Assembly: GCA_902783795.1 (NCBI GenBank)
Contig: CACZSO010000242.1
Coordinates: 1 to 7,998, forward strand
Direction of reading: 5' to 3'
Source: an uncultured Eubacteriales bacterium
GTDB lineage: Bacteria > Bacillota > Clostridia > Lachnospirales > Lachnospiraceae
Length of the DNA: 7,998 bases
The position numbers were made by a program, and so were the translations under genes. The notes beneath the pieces are model-generated. The model was not told the DNA's origin, ran no database searches, and saw nothing but the letters and a program-made list of their open reading frames with translations. Shown piece by piece: positions 1 to 7,394 of this stretch (positions within the stretch are counted from its first letter, which is position 1; each line of letters begins with the position of its first letter).

Positions 1-150
1 CGGGGAACGGATGCCTACCGGGTGGTGGGAGATCTGAAAAATACGGAGATCATTCTGAACCGGACTTTCTGGCTGGGGATGTATCCTGGTATGACGAAGG
101 AAAAACTCTCCTATATGGCCCGGATGCTTCATGAGGCGCTGGAATCATGA
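1..150 (+). CDS. rfbH: RfbH-like CDP-4-keto-6-deoxyglucose 3-dehydrase, C-terminal end (partial)
   Basis: Frame 1 is open from the window edge to TGA at 148-150 and encodes 49 residues, the C-terminus of a longer protein. The readable stretch contains GDLKNTEIILNRTFWLG followed by MYPGMTKEKLSYM. This matches what I know of the C-terminal end of RfbH/DdhC (E1), a PLP and [2Fe-2S] enzyme that works with a reductase to remove the 3-hydroxyl of CDP-4-keto-6-deoxy-D-glucose. That step commits the pathway to CDP-3,6-dideoxyhexoses. The PLP and cysteine ligand regions lie upstream of the window, so activity cannot be judged. The stop overlaps the next start codon by ATGA at 147-150, indicating one operon with translational coupling. 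Another member of the DegT/DnrJ/EryC1 aminotransferase-fold family is possible, but the NTxxxxNRTFWLGxYPGMT pattern favours RfbH. Confidence 0.82.
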   Translation, partial: RGTDAYRVVGDLKNTEIILNRTFWLGMYPGMTKEKLSYMARMLHEALES

Positions 151-1079
151 GAGAGATCCGGCATGCGGTGATCACCGGGGCTACCGGCATGATCGGCGCC
201 CATCTGACCCGCTTACTTTTAGAAAAGGGAATCAAAGTGACGGCCGTGGTACGGCCGGGCAGCCGGAAACTTAAGAATCTGCCCCGGGAACGGGAAGGCC
301 TTAAGATCCTGTCAGCAGATGTGTCCGGGATATCAGGACTTACCCTTCCCGAAGGAGAGAGGGTGGACGCTTTCTTTCATCTGGCCTGGGCCGGGACGGA
401 AGGAAGCACCAGGAACGATGAAACGGCACAGGATAAAAATGTGGCCTATACTCTGGATGCGGTGAAAAAGGCGAAAGAACTGGGCTGCAGCGTTTTCATC
501 GGCGCCGGTTCCCAGGCAGAGTACGGTTTTTATGAAGGAAAGTTAAGCCAGGACACACCGCTTCATCCGGTGACAGCCTACGGAAAAGCTAAACTGGCAG
601 CAGAAATCAAAAGCCGGGAAGAAGCAGGAAAAATAGGCATAGCCCACATCTGGCCCCGGATCTTAAGTGTCTACGGTCCCTGGGATAATGATTATACCCT
701 GGTGTCCCAGGCAGTCAGAGGATTTCTGAATAAAGAAGAGACCGCGTTTACCGCCGGCGAACAGATCTGGGATTATCTTTATGCCGGCGACTGTGCGGCT
801 GCTTTATATCATCTGGCACTGTCCGGAGAAGACGGGCAGGCTTATCCTTTGGGAAAAGGGGAAGAGATCCCGTTAAAAATGTATATAACGGCCATCCGGG
901 ACGCAGTGGATCCCTCACTTCCCATAGGACTCGGAAAACGGCCCTATAATGAACACCAGGTCATGCACCTCAGTGCCGATATATCGGCCCTTGTCCGGGA
1001 TACCGGATACCGGCCGGAAACGCCTTTTTATGAAGGCATCAGAAAAACGATCCAGTGGATCAGAAGAAGTGAAGCATGA
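147..1079 (+). CDS. NAD-dependent epimerase/dehydratase family protein, CDP-abequose/paratose synthase-like reductase
   Basis: A 310-residue extended short-chain dehydrogenase/reductase of normal family length. The N-terminal Rossmann motif GATGMIG is at residues 11-17, FHLAWAG at 77-83, a candidate catalytic Ser122 in GAGSQAEYG, and the YxxxK pair Tyr145/Lys149 in YGKAK. Downstream, VYGPWDND and an AGEQIWDYLYAGD segment resemble the substrate half of RfbJ/RfbS-type CDP-abequose and CDP-paratose synthases. Directly after an rfbH gene, the likely job is NAD(P)H reduction at C4 of the CDP-4-keto-3,6-dideoxyhexose made by RfbH and its reductase. The resulting stereochemistry (abequose, paratose, or ascarylose/tyvelose precursor) cannot be read from sequence. 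The ATG overlaps the rfbH stop, and its own stop overlaps the next ATG by 4 nt. Family assignment is firm; the exact substrate is inferred from context. Confidence 0.85.
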   Translation: MREIRHAVITGATGMIGAHLTRLLLEKGIKVTAVVRPGSRKLKNLPREREGLKILSADVSGISGLTLPEGERVDAFFHLAWAGTEGSTRNDETAQDKNVAYTLDAVKKAKELGCSVFIGAGSQAEYGFYEGKLSQDTPLHPVTAYGKAKLAAEIKSREEAGKIGIAHIWPRILSVYGPWDNDYTLVSQAVRGFLNKEETAFTAGEQIWDYLYAGDCAAALYHLALSGEDGQAYPLGKGEEIPLKMYITAIRDAVDPSLPIGLGKRPYNEHQVMHLSADISALVRDTGYRPETPFYEGIRKTIQWIRRSEA

Positions 1080-2035
1080 AAAAGATCAGTGTAGTGATCC
1101 CTTGTTATAATGAAGAAGAAAATATTGACGCCATGTGCCAGGCGGTGACGGCGGAATTCAGGGAACATCTTCCGGAATACGATTATGAGATCATCTTTAT
1201 CGATAATGATTCCAAAGACCGTACCCGCGACCTGATCCGGCTCAATATCGAGAAGGACAGCCATATCAAAGCCATATTCAACGCTAAGAATTTCGGCCAG
1301 TTTAATTCGCCTTATTACGGGCTGCTGCAGATGACAGGAGATGCGGGCATACTTCTGGCCTGTGATTTCCAGGACCCGGTGGAAATGATCCGAGAATTTG
1401 TCCATGGCTGGGAAGAAGGCTATAAGATCGTCATCGGTGTCAAGACGAAGAGTGAGGAAAGCCGGCTGATCTATGGCCTGCGTTCCTTATATTATAAACT
1501 GATCCGCCGGTTTTCGGATGTAGAGCAGATAGAACAGTATACCGGCTTCGGGCTTTACGACCGCGCTTTTGTGGAAGTGCTTGCTAAGCTGGATGACCCC
1601 ACTCCGTTTTTACGCGGTGTGGTAGCGGAGCTTGGTTTCAGGCGTAAAGAGATCGAATATACCCAGCCCTTAAGAAGGGCCGGAAAGACGAAAAACAACT
1701 GGTATTCCCTCTATGACGGCGCCATGCTGTCTTTTACTTCCTATACGAAGATCGGCTTAAGGCTTGCGACGTTTACCGGCTTTTTCGGATCCTTCATAAG
1801 CTTTGTCATCGCCATCGTTTTCCTGATCAGGAAACTGACAGACTGGTATGGGTATGAAGCCGGTGTCGCGCCCCTGATCATCCTGGTGGGCATCCTGGGA
1901 TCCCTGCAGCTTTTATTTATAGGCCTGATAGGTGAATATATCCTGTCTATCAACCACAGGGTGATGAAACGTCCGCTGGTAGTGGAAGAAGAACGAGTCG
2001 GGGACTGGGATGAAGAAGATAAAGAAATTTCTTGA
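1076..2035 (+). CDS. Family 2 glycosyltransferase, GtrB/DPM1-like polyprenyl-phosphate glycosyltransferase with two C-terminal membrane helices
   Basis: A 319-residue GT-A enzyme. The N-terminus VVIPCYNEEENI (residues 6-17) is the classic family 2 nucleotide-sugar fold entry, followed by IDNDSKDRT at 42-50. The metal-binding DxD region is ACDFQDP at 95-101, and RGVVAELGFRR lies at 180-190. The GKTKNNWYSLYDGAMLSF stretch leads into two hydrophobic helices, about 228-251 and 265-290, ending in GEYIL, the usual layout of GtrB, ArnC and CsbB relatives. Family members move a sugar from a nucleotide donor to undecaprenyl phosphate on the cytoplasmic face. The donor here is plausibly the CDP-dideoxyhexose made upstream (inference). 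The first Asp of the usual DAD is Ala95. The start overlaps the previous stop as ATGA. The acidic C-terminal tail (302-319) is encoded partly inside a 26-nt overlap with the flippase gene. Confidence 0.9.
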   Translation: MKKISVVIPCYNEEENIDAMCQAVTAEFREHLPEYDYEIIFIDNDSKDRTRDLIRLNIEKDSHIKAIFNAKNFGQFNSPYYGLLQMTGDAGILLACDFQDPVEMIREFVHGWEEGYKIVIGVKTKSEESRLIYGLRSLYYKLIRRFSDVEQIEQYTGFGLYDRAFVEVLAKLDDPTPFLRGVVAELGFRRKEIEYTQPLRRAGKTKNNWYSLYDGAMLSFTSYTKIGLRLATFTGFFGSFISFVIAIVFLIRKLTDWYGYEAGVAPLIILVGILGSLQLLFIGLIGEYILSINHRVMKRPLVVEEERVGDWDEEDKEIS

Positions 2036-3221
2036 AGACCTGATCTTTTCCGCCGGCGGTCTCATAGCCATGAACGCCTGCATCAGCTTCCTGGTGTATC
2101 CGGTGATCCGGCGCACGCTGGGAGATACGGTGCAGGGACAGGCTTTGTTTTTTGTTTCTCTGGCGAACCTGGTGGCCGGTTCCTTCGGCAGTGCCGCGAA
2201 TTACGGGCGCATGAAGATCTATGCCGTACACCGTGAGTCAGAGAATGGAGACTCGAACTGGTTCCTTTTGTTTACCGCTCTAGCCTCCCTGGTATTTGCC
2301 ATACTGGCGGTCACCTTGAAGAAGGCTTCGGGCGGGGCCGGCATCTTTGCGGTGACGGTACTTTGTTTTGCCACATCTGTCAGGATGTATGCCGATGTGG
2401 AATACAGACTGAGCCTGGATTTTAAAAAGTTCTCTTTGTATTATGTGCTGGTGGCCTTAGGCTATGCTGCCGGTGTACTTTTGTTCCTCGTGACCCGTAA
2501 ATGGATCCTGATCTTTCTTTTCGGAGAAGCAGCAGGCATCCTGACAGCGATCCTGAGAAGGAATCTGTTCACGCGGCCTCTTTTTAAGCGGTCAGCACTG
2601 TTTAAGGAGAATTTCACCACAGATCTGAAGCTGTCCGCCTCGTTCTTTTTATCGGACCTGGTAGGGGCTTCCGACCGTTTCCTGTTCCCTCTGCTTATCA
2701 CCGGCGGGGATTCCCTGACGGCTGTTTATTATTCCGCCAGTGTCATCGGAAAGATGATGTCGCTGCTTTCCACGCCCCTGAACGGCGTGCTGAACGGTTA
2801 TATTTCACGGAAAGAAGGAGGCATCACCCGCAAGACCTTTATCAGGCTTATAGGCCTGATGGTGGGAATTTTCATGGTGGTGACCGCCCTGTCCGTGGCC
2901 GGATCCGTGATCTTTGTCCGGCTGTTTTACCCGGAGGATCTTGAAAAGGTCAGGGCATTGTTTTTGATGGCCAACGCGGGACAGGTCATCTTTTTTATCT
3001 GCAATACATTGATGGTGATCGTGCTTAGGTATACAGAAGACCGGAACCAGGTCATCGTCAATGTGATCTACATCGTCCTGTTTTTTGCCGTGGCGGTGCC
3101 TATGGTGAAAAGCAGCGGGCTGTGGGGGATGGCCAGAGGGATCCTGATGGTTAATACTGCGAAATTCCTGCTATATGCAGTTATTGGTTTCTTTTCTCTT
3201 AAAGGAGATGAGCATTCATGA
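2010..3221 (+). CDS. Polysaccharide-type flippase (Wzx/MOP superfamily-like membrane protein)
   Basis: A 403-residue, strongly hydrophobic protein with about 12 predicted membrane segments, roughly at 11-32, 43-60, 84-102, 111-125, 142-161, 165-181, 208-230, 236-265, 279-305, 317-339, 347-365 and 371-397. Helix pairs are separated by short basic loops. The layout, the length and the mid-protein SDLVGASDRFLFPLL segment (residues 215-229) fit Wzx-like oligosaccharide/lipid-linked sugar transporters. I see no catalytic motif. It probably moves an undecaprenyl-linked sugar or oligosaccharide across the cytoplasmic membrane, supplying the GT-C-like enzyme encoded next. The ATG at 2010 lies inside the end of the glycosyltransferase gene (26-nt overlap) behind a weak GGGG at 2000-2003. 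The next in-frame ATG (residue 21, position 2070) would cut into the first helix, so 2010 is preferred. The stop overlaps the next start by 4 nt. Family call is by topology; the substrate is unknown. Confidence 0.82.
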   Translation: MKKIKKFLEDLIFSAGGLIAMNACISFLVYPVIRRTLGDTVQGQALFFVSLANLVAGSFGSAANYGRMKIYAVHRESENGDSNWFLLFTALASLVFAILAVTLKKASGGAGIFAVTVLCFATSVRMYADVEYRLSLDFKKFSLYYVLVALGYAAGVLLFLVTRKWILIFLFGEAAGILTAILRRNLFTRPLFKRSALFKENFTTDLKLSASFFLSDLVGASDRFLFPLLITGGDSLTAVYYSASVIGKMMSLLSTPLNGVLNGYISRKEGGITRKTFIRLIGLMVGIFMVVTALSVAGSVIFVRLFYPEDLEKVRALFLMANAGQVIFFICNTLMVIVLRYTEDRNQVIVNVIYIVLFFAVAVPMVKSSGLWGMARGILMVNTAKFLLYAVIGFFSLKGDEHS

Positions 3222-5110
3222 AGAAGACTGGGAAAAAAGAAGTAAACATACAAAAGAAGTCCGGGAAGGGCAGTATAAAAGCTTTTCGTGATTTTTTGTC
3301 CGGAGGGGCTGTGCGCTGGTATGACTGGGTCATCCTGGCGGTCCTGATGCTGTTCTGTTTCGTAGTGTTCTGCATGAGTGACCTGTATCATACCACAGCC
3401 TGTTCTTTTGGTTATCTGAACGGACATATCCTGGACTTTTATGATTACCTGGCATCCTCAGGCATTGCTGCGGATGGGAGTACGGGTATCCATGCTTCTT
3501 ATATGCCCACCATCTATGTTCTCTTTGCTGTCTGGAATATCCCCCTGAGGCTTTTCGGCATCGTCAGGCAGCCCACCATGCAGCTGGGATTTGCCGCGCT
3601 TATGTGGGCTAAGCTGTTTCCGACCCTGGTCTTTTTCTTCAGCGCGTGGATCCTTTACCTGGTGGCGAAAGAGCTGAAGATGGACAGGCGCAAGGGACTG
3701 CTTCTGGTCTACGCCTATCTTTCCTGCCCTGTCCTGCTTTACGGGCAGTTAGTGATAGGGCAGTACGAAAGCCTGTTTATCCTTTGTGTCCTGATGGGCT
3801 TTTTATTCTGGCTGAGAGAGAAACCGGTGGGTTTTATCCTGGCCTTCGGCATAGCCGTGACTTTTAAGTATACGGCTCTGATCATCTTTTTCCCGCTGCT
3901 TCTTTTAAAGGAGAAGAAGATCCTGAAGGTTTTGCTGTACGCGGTCTTAGTCATGATTCCTTTTGCGGTGGAATACCTGGTCTACATGCATTCTCCGGCT
4001 TTTATGAGCTATGCCTTCGGGATCGGAAGTTCCGGCGATACGCCTACGAATTATATTACGAATGCAGCTTTGTTTACCGGCTTTACCTTTGGCGGTAATC
4101 TGAACTTTGTGATCTATCTTGCGGTGGTATCTTTTGCCCTGGTATGCGCCTGGGCTTATTTCACTGATACCCATACGGATACCGAAGCAGGCAGGTACGG
4201 TGTCTTTTTCTCCGGCCTGGCTCTGACAGTACTGTTCCTCTTTTCAAAATGGCACTCACACTGGCTCATGCCGTTGTTCGTGTTTTTCACCCTGGGTGCC
4301 TTTATGCATCGGAAAACAGGGGCTTTTATGGCATTGGACCTGCTTTTCGGCGTATTGTTCATTATGTTCTGCACCTGTCAGTTTGAAGGAGCCCATGATG
4401 AAGCTATGATCAATGCGGGGATTTTCAAGTTCTTCCTTCCCGGCAGGCAGATCTCGGCGGCGTACAGTCTGACAGATTATTTCCGGTTTTTGGATATGTC
4501 CATGGAACTGAGTCTTCTGACAGCTGTCATGGTAGTCAATGCGGTTTTCATGCATCCTAAATTTATGGCGGAAGACATCAACCTGTCGGCTGATCATGAG
4601 ATCGGCTGGATCAGGGCCCGGTATATCATAAGTCTCCTGGTGCTGATCCTGCCCACAGTCCTGGTGACGGCACATTCTCTTAAGGGTGTCACGGCAGTCT
4701 ATGAAGAAGACCGGCGGGGTATCTTCATGAAGATGCAGGATGAAGAGACATTGACTCAGCCCTTCGTATCAGAGGGGACCACGGTGACCCGGCTGATCTT
4801 CCCTGTTTCCAGAGGGGCACTGTACGATACTCCTGAAATGATGGTCTCCCTTAAGGATGGATCCGGAAATGTTCTTTATTCTAAGGAAGTCGATGTGGGG
4901 GACTATTTTGAAGGTCAGCTGGTGAGGCTGAAACCCTCCGGTGTGACACTTGTGCCCGGTGAGACTTATTATGTGGAATTCCGGATGCTTAAAGTGACTC
5001 CTGATTCGACCTTCTGTCTGCTGGCCTTTGACCAGGGAGATTACATGAATGCCCTCGACAGGAATAATAAGGATGCCGGCTGCCATATGAACCTCAGGAT
5101 CTATCAGTAG
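3218..5110 (+). CDS. GT-C-like integral membrane glycosyltransferase with C-terminal extracytoplasmic domain
   Basis: A 630-residue protein with a basic cytoplasmic N-terminus (1-30), about 12-13 membrane helices between residues 36 and 487, and a hydrophilic, beta-rich C-terminal domain of about 140 residues (490-630) probably outside the cell. Features I associate with bacterial GT-C enzymes are an acidic first outer loop (HILDFYDY, 70-77), IGQYESLF at 180-187 (compare the WGQxDxL motif), FKYTALIIFFPLLLL at 216-230, and FSKWHSHWLMP at 342-352 (compare PKxHERYLLP). Such enzymes use polyprenyl-phosphate sugars to glycosylate acceptors outside the membrane, fitting the neighbouring Und-P glycosyltransferase and flippase. 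Glu replaces the usual Asp in the GQxD-type motif. The start overlaps the flippase stop (ATGA, 3218-3221) and AAAGGAG sits at 3201-3207. Fold-level assignment is moderate; acceptor and sugar are unknown. A polymerase-like role cannot be excluded. Confidence 0.68.
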   Translation: MKKTGKKEVNIQKKSGKGSIKAFRDFLSGGAVRWYDWVILAVLMLFCFVVFCMSDLYHTTACSFGYLNGHILDFYDYLASSGIAADGSTGIHASYMPTIYVLFAVWNIPLRLFGIVRQPTMQLGFAALMWAKLFPTLVFFFSAWILYLVAKELKMDRRKGLLLVYAYLSCPVLLYGQLVIGQYESLFILCVLMGFLFWLREKPVGFILAFGIAVTFKYTALIIFFPLLLLKEKKILKVLLYAVLVMIPFAVEYLVYMHSPAFMSYAFGIGSSGDTPTNYITNAALFTGFTFGGNLNFVIYLAVVSFALVCAWAYFTDTHTDTEAGRYGVFFSGLALTVLFLFSKWHSHWLMPLFVFFTLGAFMHRKTGAFMALDLLFGVLFIMFCTCQFEGAHDEAMINAGIFKFFLPGRQISAAYSLTDYFRFLDMSMELSLLTAVMVVNAVFMHPKFMAEDINLSADHEIGWIRARYIISLLVLILPTVLVTAHSLKGVTAVYEEDRRGIFMKMQDEETLTQPFVSEGTTVTRLIFPVSRGALYDTPEMMVSLKDGSGNVLYSKEVDVGDYFEGQLVRLKPSGVTLVPGETYYVEFRMLKVTPDSTFCLLAFDQGDYMNALDRNNKDAGCHMNLRIYQ

Positions 5111-5143
5111 ACCAGCCCATGTATGGTTTTCGGAGAGTTATCC

Positions 5144-6295
5144 ATGGATAGATTTACCTTGATCTGCCCCTGCCATTTCGGGCTGGAGGCAATATTAAAA
5201 CGAGAGATCACGGACCTTGGCTATGAGATCACCCGGGTGGAGGATGGCAAGGTCCGGTTTGAAACAGATGCTTTGGGTGTAGCCCGGGCCAATGTGTTCT
5301 TACGCACTGCGGAACGGGTGCTTCTCATGGCGGGAGAGTTTACGGCTGCCACCTTTGATGAACTGTTTGAAGGGACGAAAGCTCTTCCCTGGGAAGAGCT
5401 GATCCCGAAGGACGGACGCGTCTGGGTGACAAAAGCGAATTCGGTAAAATCCGCCCTCTTTTCTCCTTCAGACATCCAGTCTGTCATGAAGAAAGCTATC
5501 GTTGAGCGGCTGAAAAGCGCTTATCATACAGAAGAGATCCCGGAGACCGGGGCAGCCTATCCTCTACGGGTGACCCTGATGAAGGATGTGGTGACCATTG
5601 CGCTGGATACCACCGGAGAATCCCTTCACAAGCGAGGCTACCGGACAGATACGGTAAAAGCACCCTTATCCGAAACATTGGCGGCGGCGCTCATCATGCT
5701 GACACCCTGGAAACAGGACCGGATCCTCATTGATCCCTTCTGCGGCAGCGGCACCTTTCCCATCGAGGCAGCTATGATGGCCATGCATATGGCGCCGGGG
5801 ATGAACCGGGAATTTACGGCAGAGAAGTGGAGCAGCCTGATCCCGAAAAAATGCTGGTATGAAGCGGTCAATGAAGCCATGAGCCTGGTGGTCAGGGACC
5901 TGGACTGTGATATCCAGGGCTATGATATTGACCCGGCTGCCGTGAGAGCCGCGAAAGAGAATGCCAGGCGGGCAGAAGTGGACCACCTGATCCATTTCCA
6001 GGTAAGGGATGTGAAGGATTTGAGCCACAGTAAAAAGTACGGTTTTATCATTACCAACCCGCCTTACGGAGAACGCATTGCCGAAAAAGAAGCGCTGCCG
6101 GCCTTATACCGCACCTTAGGCGAACGGTTCCAGGCCCTGGATGCCTGGTCCATGTATCTGATCACGTCTTACGAACAGGCAGAAGAAATGATCGGACGGA
6201 AAGCCGATAAGAACCGGAAGATCTACAACGGCATGCTGAAGACGTATTTCTATAGTTTTATGGGGCCGAAGCCCCCCAGGAGGAAACCAGAGTGA
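5144..6295 (+). CDS. THUMP-domain class I SAM-dependent RNA methyltransferase (RlmL N-half/YpsC type)
   Basis: With the start at 5144 the protein has 383 residues. The N-terminal part (about 1-155) matches the ferredoxin-like plus THUMP RNA-binding module, opening with CPCHFGLEAILKREI. The LHKRGYR signature is at 161-167, DPFCGSGT (SAM-binding) at 197-204, the acidic loop GYDIDPAAV at 259-267, and the catalytic NPPYGER at 305-311, typical of N2-guanine RNA methyltransferases. The closest family I recognise is RlmL/YpsC, which modifies 23S rRNA (m2G2445 in E. coli numbering). The exact target here is inferred. I chose ATG 5144 over the in-frame ATG at 5123 because GGAGAG at 5132-5137 sits 6 nt before it and family members begin just ahead of this point. 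It starts 33 nt after the glycan cluster and its stop overlaps the next start. Confidence 0.9.
   Translation: MDRFTLICPCHFGLEAILKREITDLGYEITRVEDGKVRFETDALGVARANVFLRTAERVLLMAGEFTAATFDELFEGTKALPWEELIPKDGRVWVTKANSVKSALFSPSDIQSVMKKAIVERLKSAYHTEEIPETGAAYPLRVTLMKDVVTIALDTTGESLHKRGYRTDTVKAPLSETLAAALIMLTPWKQDRILIDPFCGSGTFPIEAAMMAMHMAPGMNREFTAEKWSSLIPKKCWYEAVNEAMSLVVRDLDCDIQGYDIDPAAVRAAKENARRAEVDHLIHFQVRDVKDLSHSKKYGFIITNPPYGERIAEKEALPALYRTLGERFQALDAWSMYLITSYEQAEEMIGRKADKNRKIYNGMLKTYFYSFMGPKPPRRKPE
6278..6294 (+). promoter_or_regulatory. Ribosome binding site fixing the GTG start of rdgB
   Basis: A perfect AGGAGG at 6278-6283 lies 8 nt before GTG at 6292-6294, whose last two bases form part of the upstream TGA (GTGA overlap, 6292-6295). 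This decides a non-ATG start. The SD lies 2 nt after a small GC-rich hairpin, GGGGC/GCCCC with a CGAA loop (6262-6275), in the 3' end of the methyltransferase gene. Confidence 0.85.
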
Positions 6296-6906
6296 AGATC
6301 ATCTTTGCCACGGGAAATGCAGGGAAATTAAGAGAGATCAAGGCCTTGTTCGCGGATCTTGACCTGGAGATCCTGACCATGAAAGAAGCCGGGATCGACG
6401 TTGAGATCAATGAGAACGGCAAGTCCTTCAAAGAGAATGCGCTGATCAAATGCCGGTCTTTAGGCGTTATGGAAGATGCCATTGTCATGGGAGAAGATTC
6501 CGGCCTGGTGATCGATGCCCTGCTGGGCTTGCCGGGGATCTATTCCGCCCGCTTTTTTGGAGAAATGCCCTACGGCGTGACAAATGCCTATCTTTGCGAA
6601 CTGCTTAAACAGGTGCCGGAAGAGAAGCGCACAGCCCGGTTCGTGGCAGATGCGGCAGCTTTGTTCCCCGATGGTACGGAAATGGTGACAGAGGGTGTGG
6701 TGGAAGGCAGGATCGCAGATGAACCTGCAGGAGAAAACGGCTTTGGCTATGACCCCATCTTTTATGTCCCTGAGCTTGGGAAAACTACGGCACAGATCCC
6801 CATGGAAGAAAAATCTGCCATATCGCACCGGGGAAAGGCTATGATGGCCATGAAGCCCCTCATCAGAAAGTGGATACAAGAGCATGAAGATATTAGTGGT
6901 CAGTGA
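6292..6906 (+). CDS. rdgB: RdgB/HAM1 family XTP/dITP diphosphatase
   Basis: A 204-residue protein of standard length for the family. It hydrolyses non-canonical purine triphosphates (dITP, XTP, ITP) to monophosphate and pyrophosphate in the cytoplasm, keeping deaminated bases out of DNA and RNA. Signature segments in order are FATGNAGKLREI at 5-16, SFKENA at 45-50, GEDSGLVIDALLGLPG at 67-82 with catalytic Asp69, SARFFGE at 85-91, GFGYDPIF at 150-157, and SHRGKAM at 178-184. All the motifs expected for activity are present. Translation starts at GTG with a perfect Shine-Dalgarno and a 4-nt overlap with the methyltransferase gene. The 3' end overlaps the phosphoesterase gene by 23 nt in another frame. 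Pairing with a YfcE-like phosphoesterase is, as I recall, common in Firmicutes. Confidence 0.96.
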   Translation: MKIIFATGNAGKLREIKALFADLDLEILTMKEAGIDVEINENGKSFKENALIKCRSLGVMEDAIVMGEDSGLVIDALLGLPGIYSARFFGEMPYGVTNAYLCELLKQVPEEKRTARFVADAAALFPDGTEMVTEGVVEGRIADEPAGENGFGYDPIFYVPELGKTTAQIPMEEKSAISHRGKAMMAMKPLIRKWIQEHEDISGQ

Positions 6907-7390
6907 TACACACAACAAACATGAGAACCTTTTCAAGATCTTTGAACAGGAGACCTTTGACGCCGTGATCTTTTTAGGCGATGTGGAAGCCGGGGAGGAT
7001 ATCGTACGGGAAGCCCTGGAGAAAAAAGACCCCCTGTGCCCCATCAAATTCCTGAAGGGCAACTGTGATAATTTCAAGGATTTTGACATAAGCGCCGTCA
7101 TCACCTATGAAGGTGTCAGTTTTTTTGCTGCCCACGGCCATACCTTCCATGTGAACTTCGGCCGGGAGTATCTGGCAAGAGAAGCCAGGGAAGAAGGCTG
7201 CCGGTACGCACTGTTCGGACACTTACATCTTCCTATTATAGAAGAAGTGGAGGGTGTGGTCTGTTTTAATCCGGGGTCCGTTTCGGAACCCAGGGATGAG
7301 GAACACAGAGCATCCTATGGAGTGATAGATATAGAAGATGGGGATGTGATCCTGGAACACAGGTTTGTGGATGAACTGGGAGAGGAGTGA
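6884..7390 (+). CDS. YfcE/MJ0936-type metallophosphoesterase
   Basis: A 168-residue calcineurin-like phosphoesterase of the short single-domain type. Metal-binding motifs run in the expected order: SDTH (7-10, Asp8 and His10), LGDV (31-34, Asp33), GNCD (59-62, Asn60), AHGH (83-86), and GHLH (112-115), followed by the FNPGSVSEPR segment at 128-137 typical of the YfcE group. These are cytoplasmic dimetal phosphodiesterases, often active on model substrates with unclear physiological targets, so I give no substrate. The ATG at 6884 lies within the last codons of rdgB (23-nt overlap), indicating translational coupling. No T-tract terminator follows the stop. Instead a hairpin-rich 90-bp repeat begins 5 nt later and may act as the 3' end of the transcript. 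Confidence 0.93.
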   Translation: MKILVVSDTHNKHENLFKIFEQETFDAVIFLGDVEAGEDIVREALEKKDPLCPIKFLKGNCDNFKDFDISAVITYEGVSFFAAHGHTFHVNFGREYLAREAREEGCRYALFGHLHLPIIEEVEGVVCFNPGSVSEPRDEEHRASYGVIDIEDGDVILEHRFVDELGEE

Positions 7391-7394
7391 GGGA

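Noticed and set aside
4256..4675. Antisense open frame of 139 codons opposite the GT-C-like gene
   Set aside because: No recognisable motif, and the opposite strand encodes clear membrane helices of a real gene.
5117..5130. Possible terminator between the glycan cluster and the methyltransferase gene (CCAT/ATGG then TTTT)
   Set aside because: The stem is only 4 bp with a 2-nt loop, too weak for an intrinsic terminator.
5123..5143. Upstream ATG at 5123 as the start of the methyltransferase
   Set aside because: It has no good SD, and the 7 extra residues precede the normal family N-terminus; ATG 5144 has GGAGAG at 6-nt spacing.
6460..7104. Antisense open frame of 214 codons opposite rdgB and the phosphoesterase gene
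   Set aside because: It lies wholly opposite two confidently identified genes and its translation shows no recognisable domain; it is a shadow of their codon pattern.
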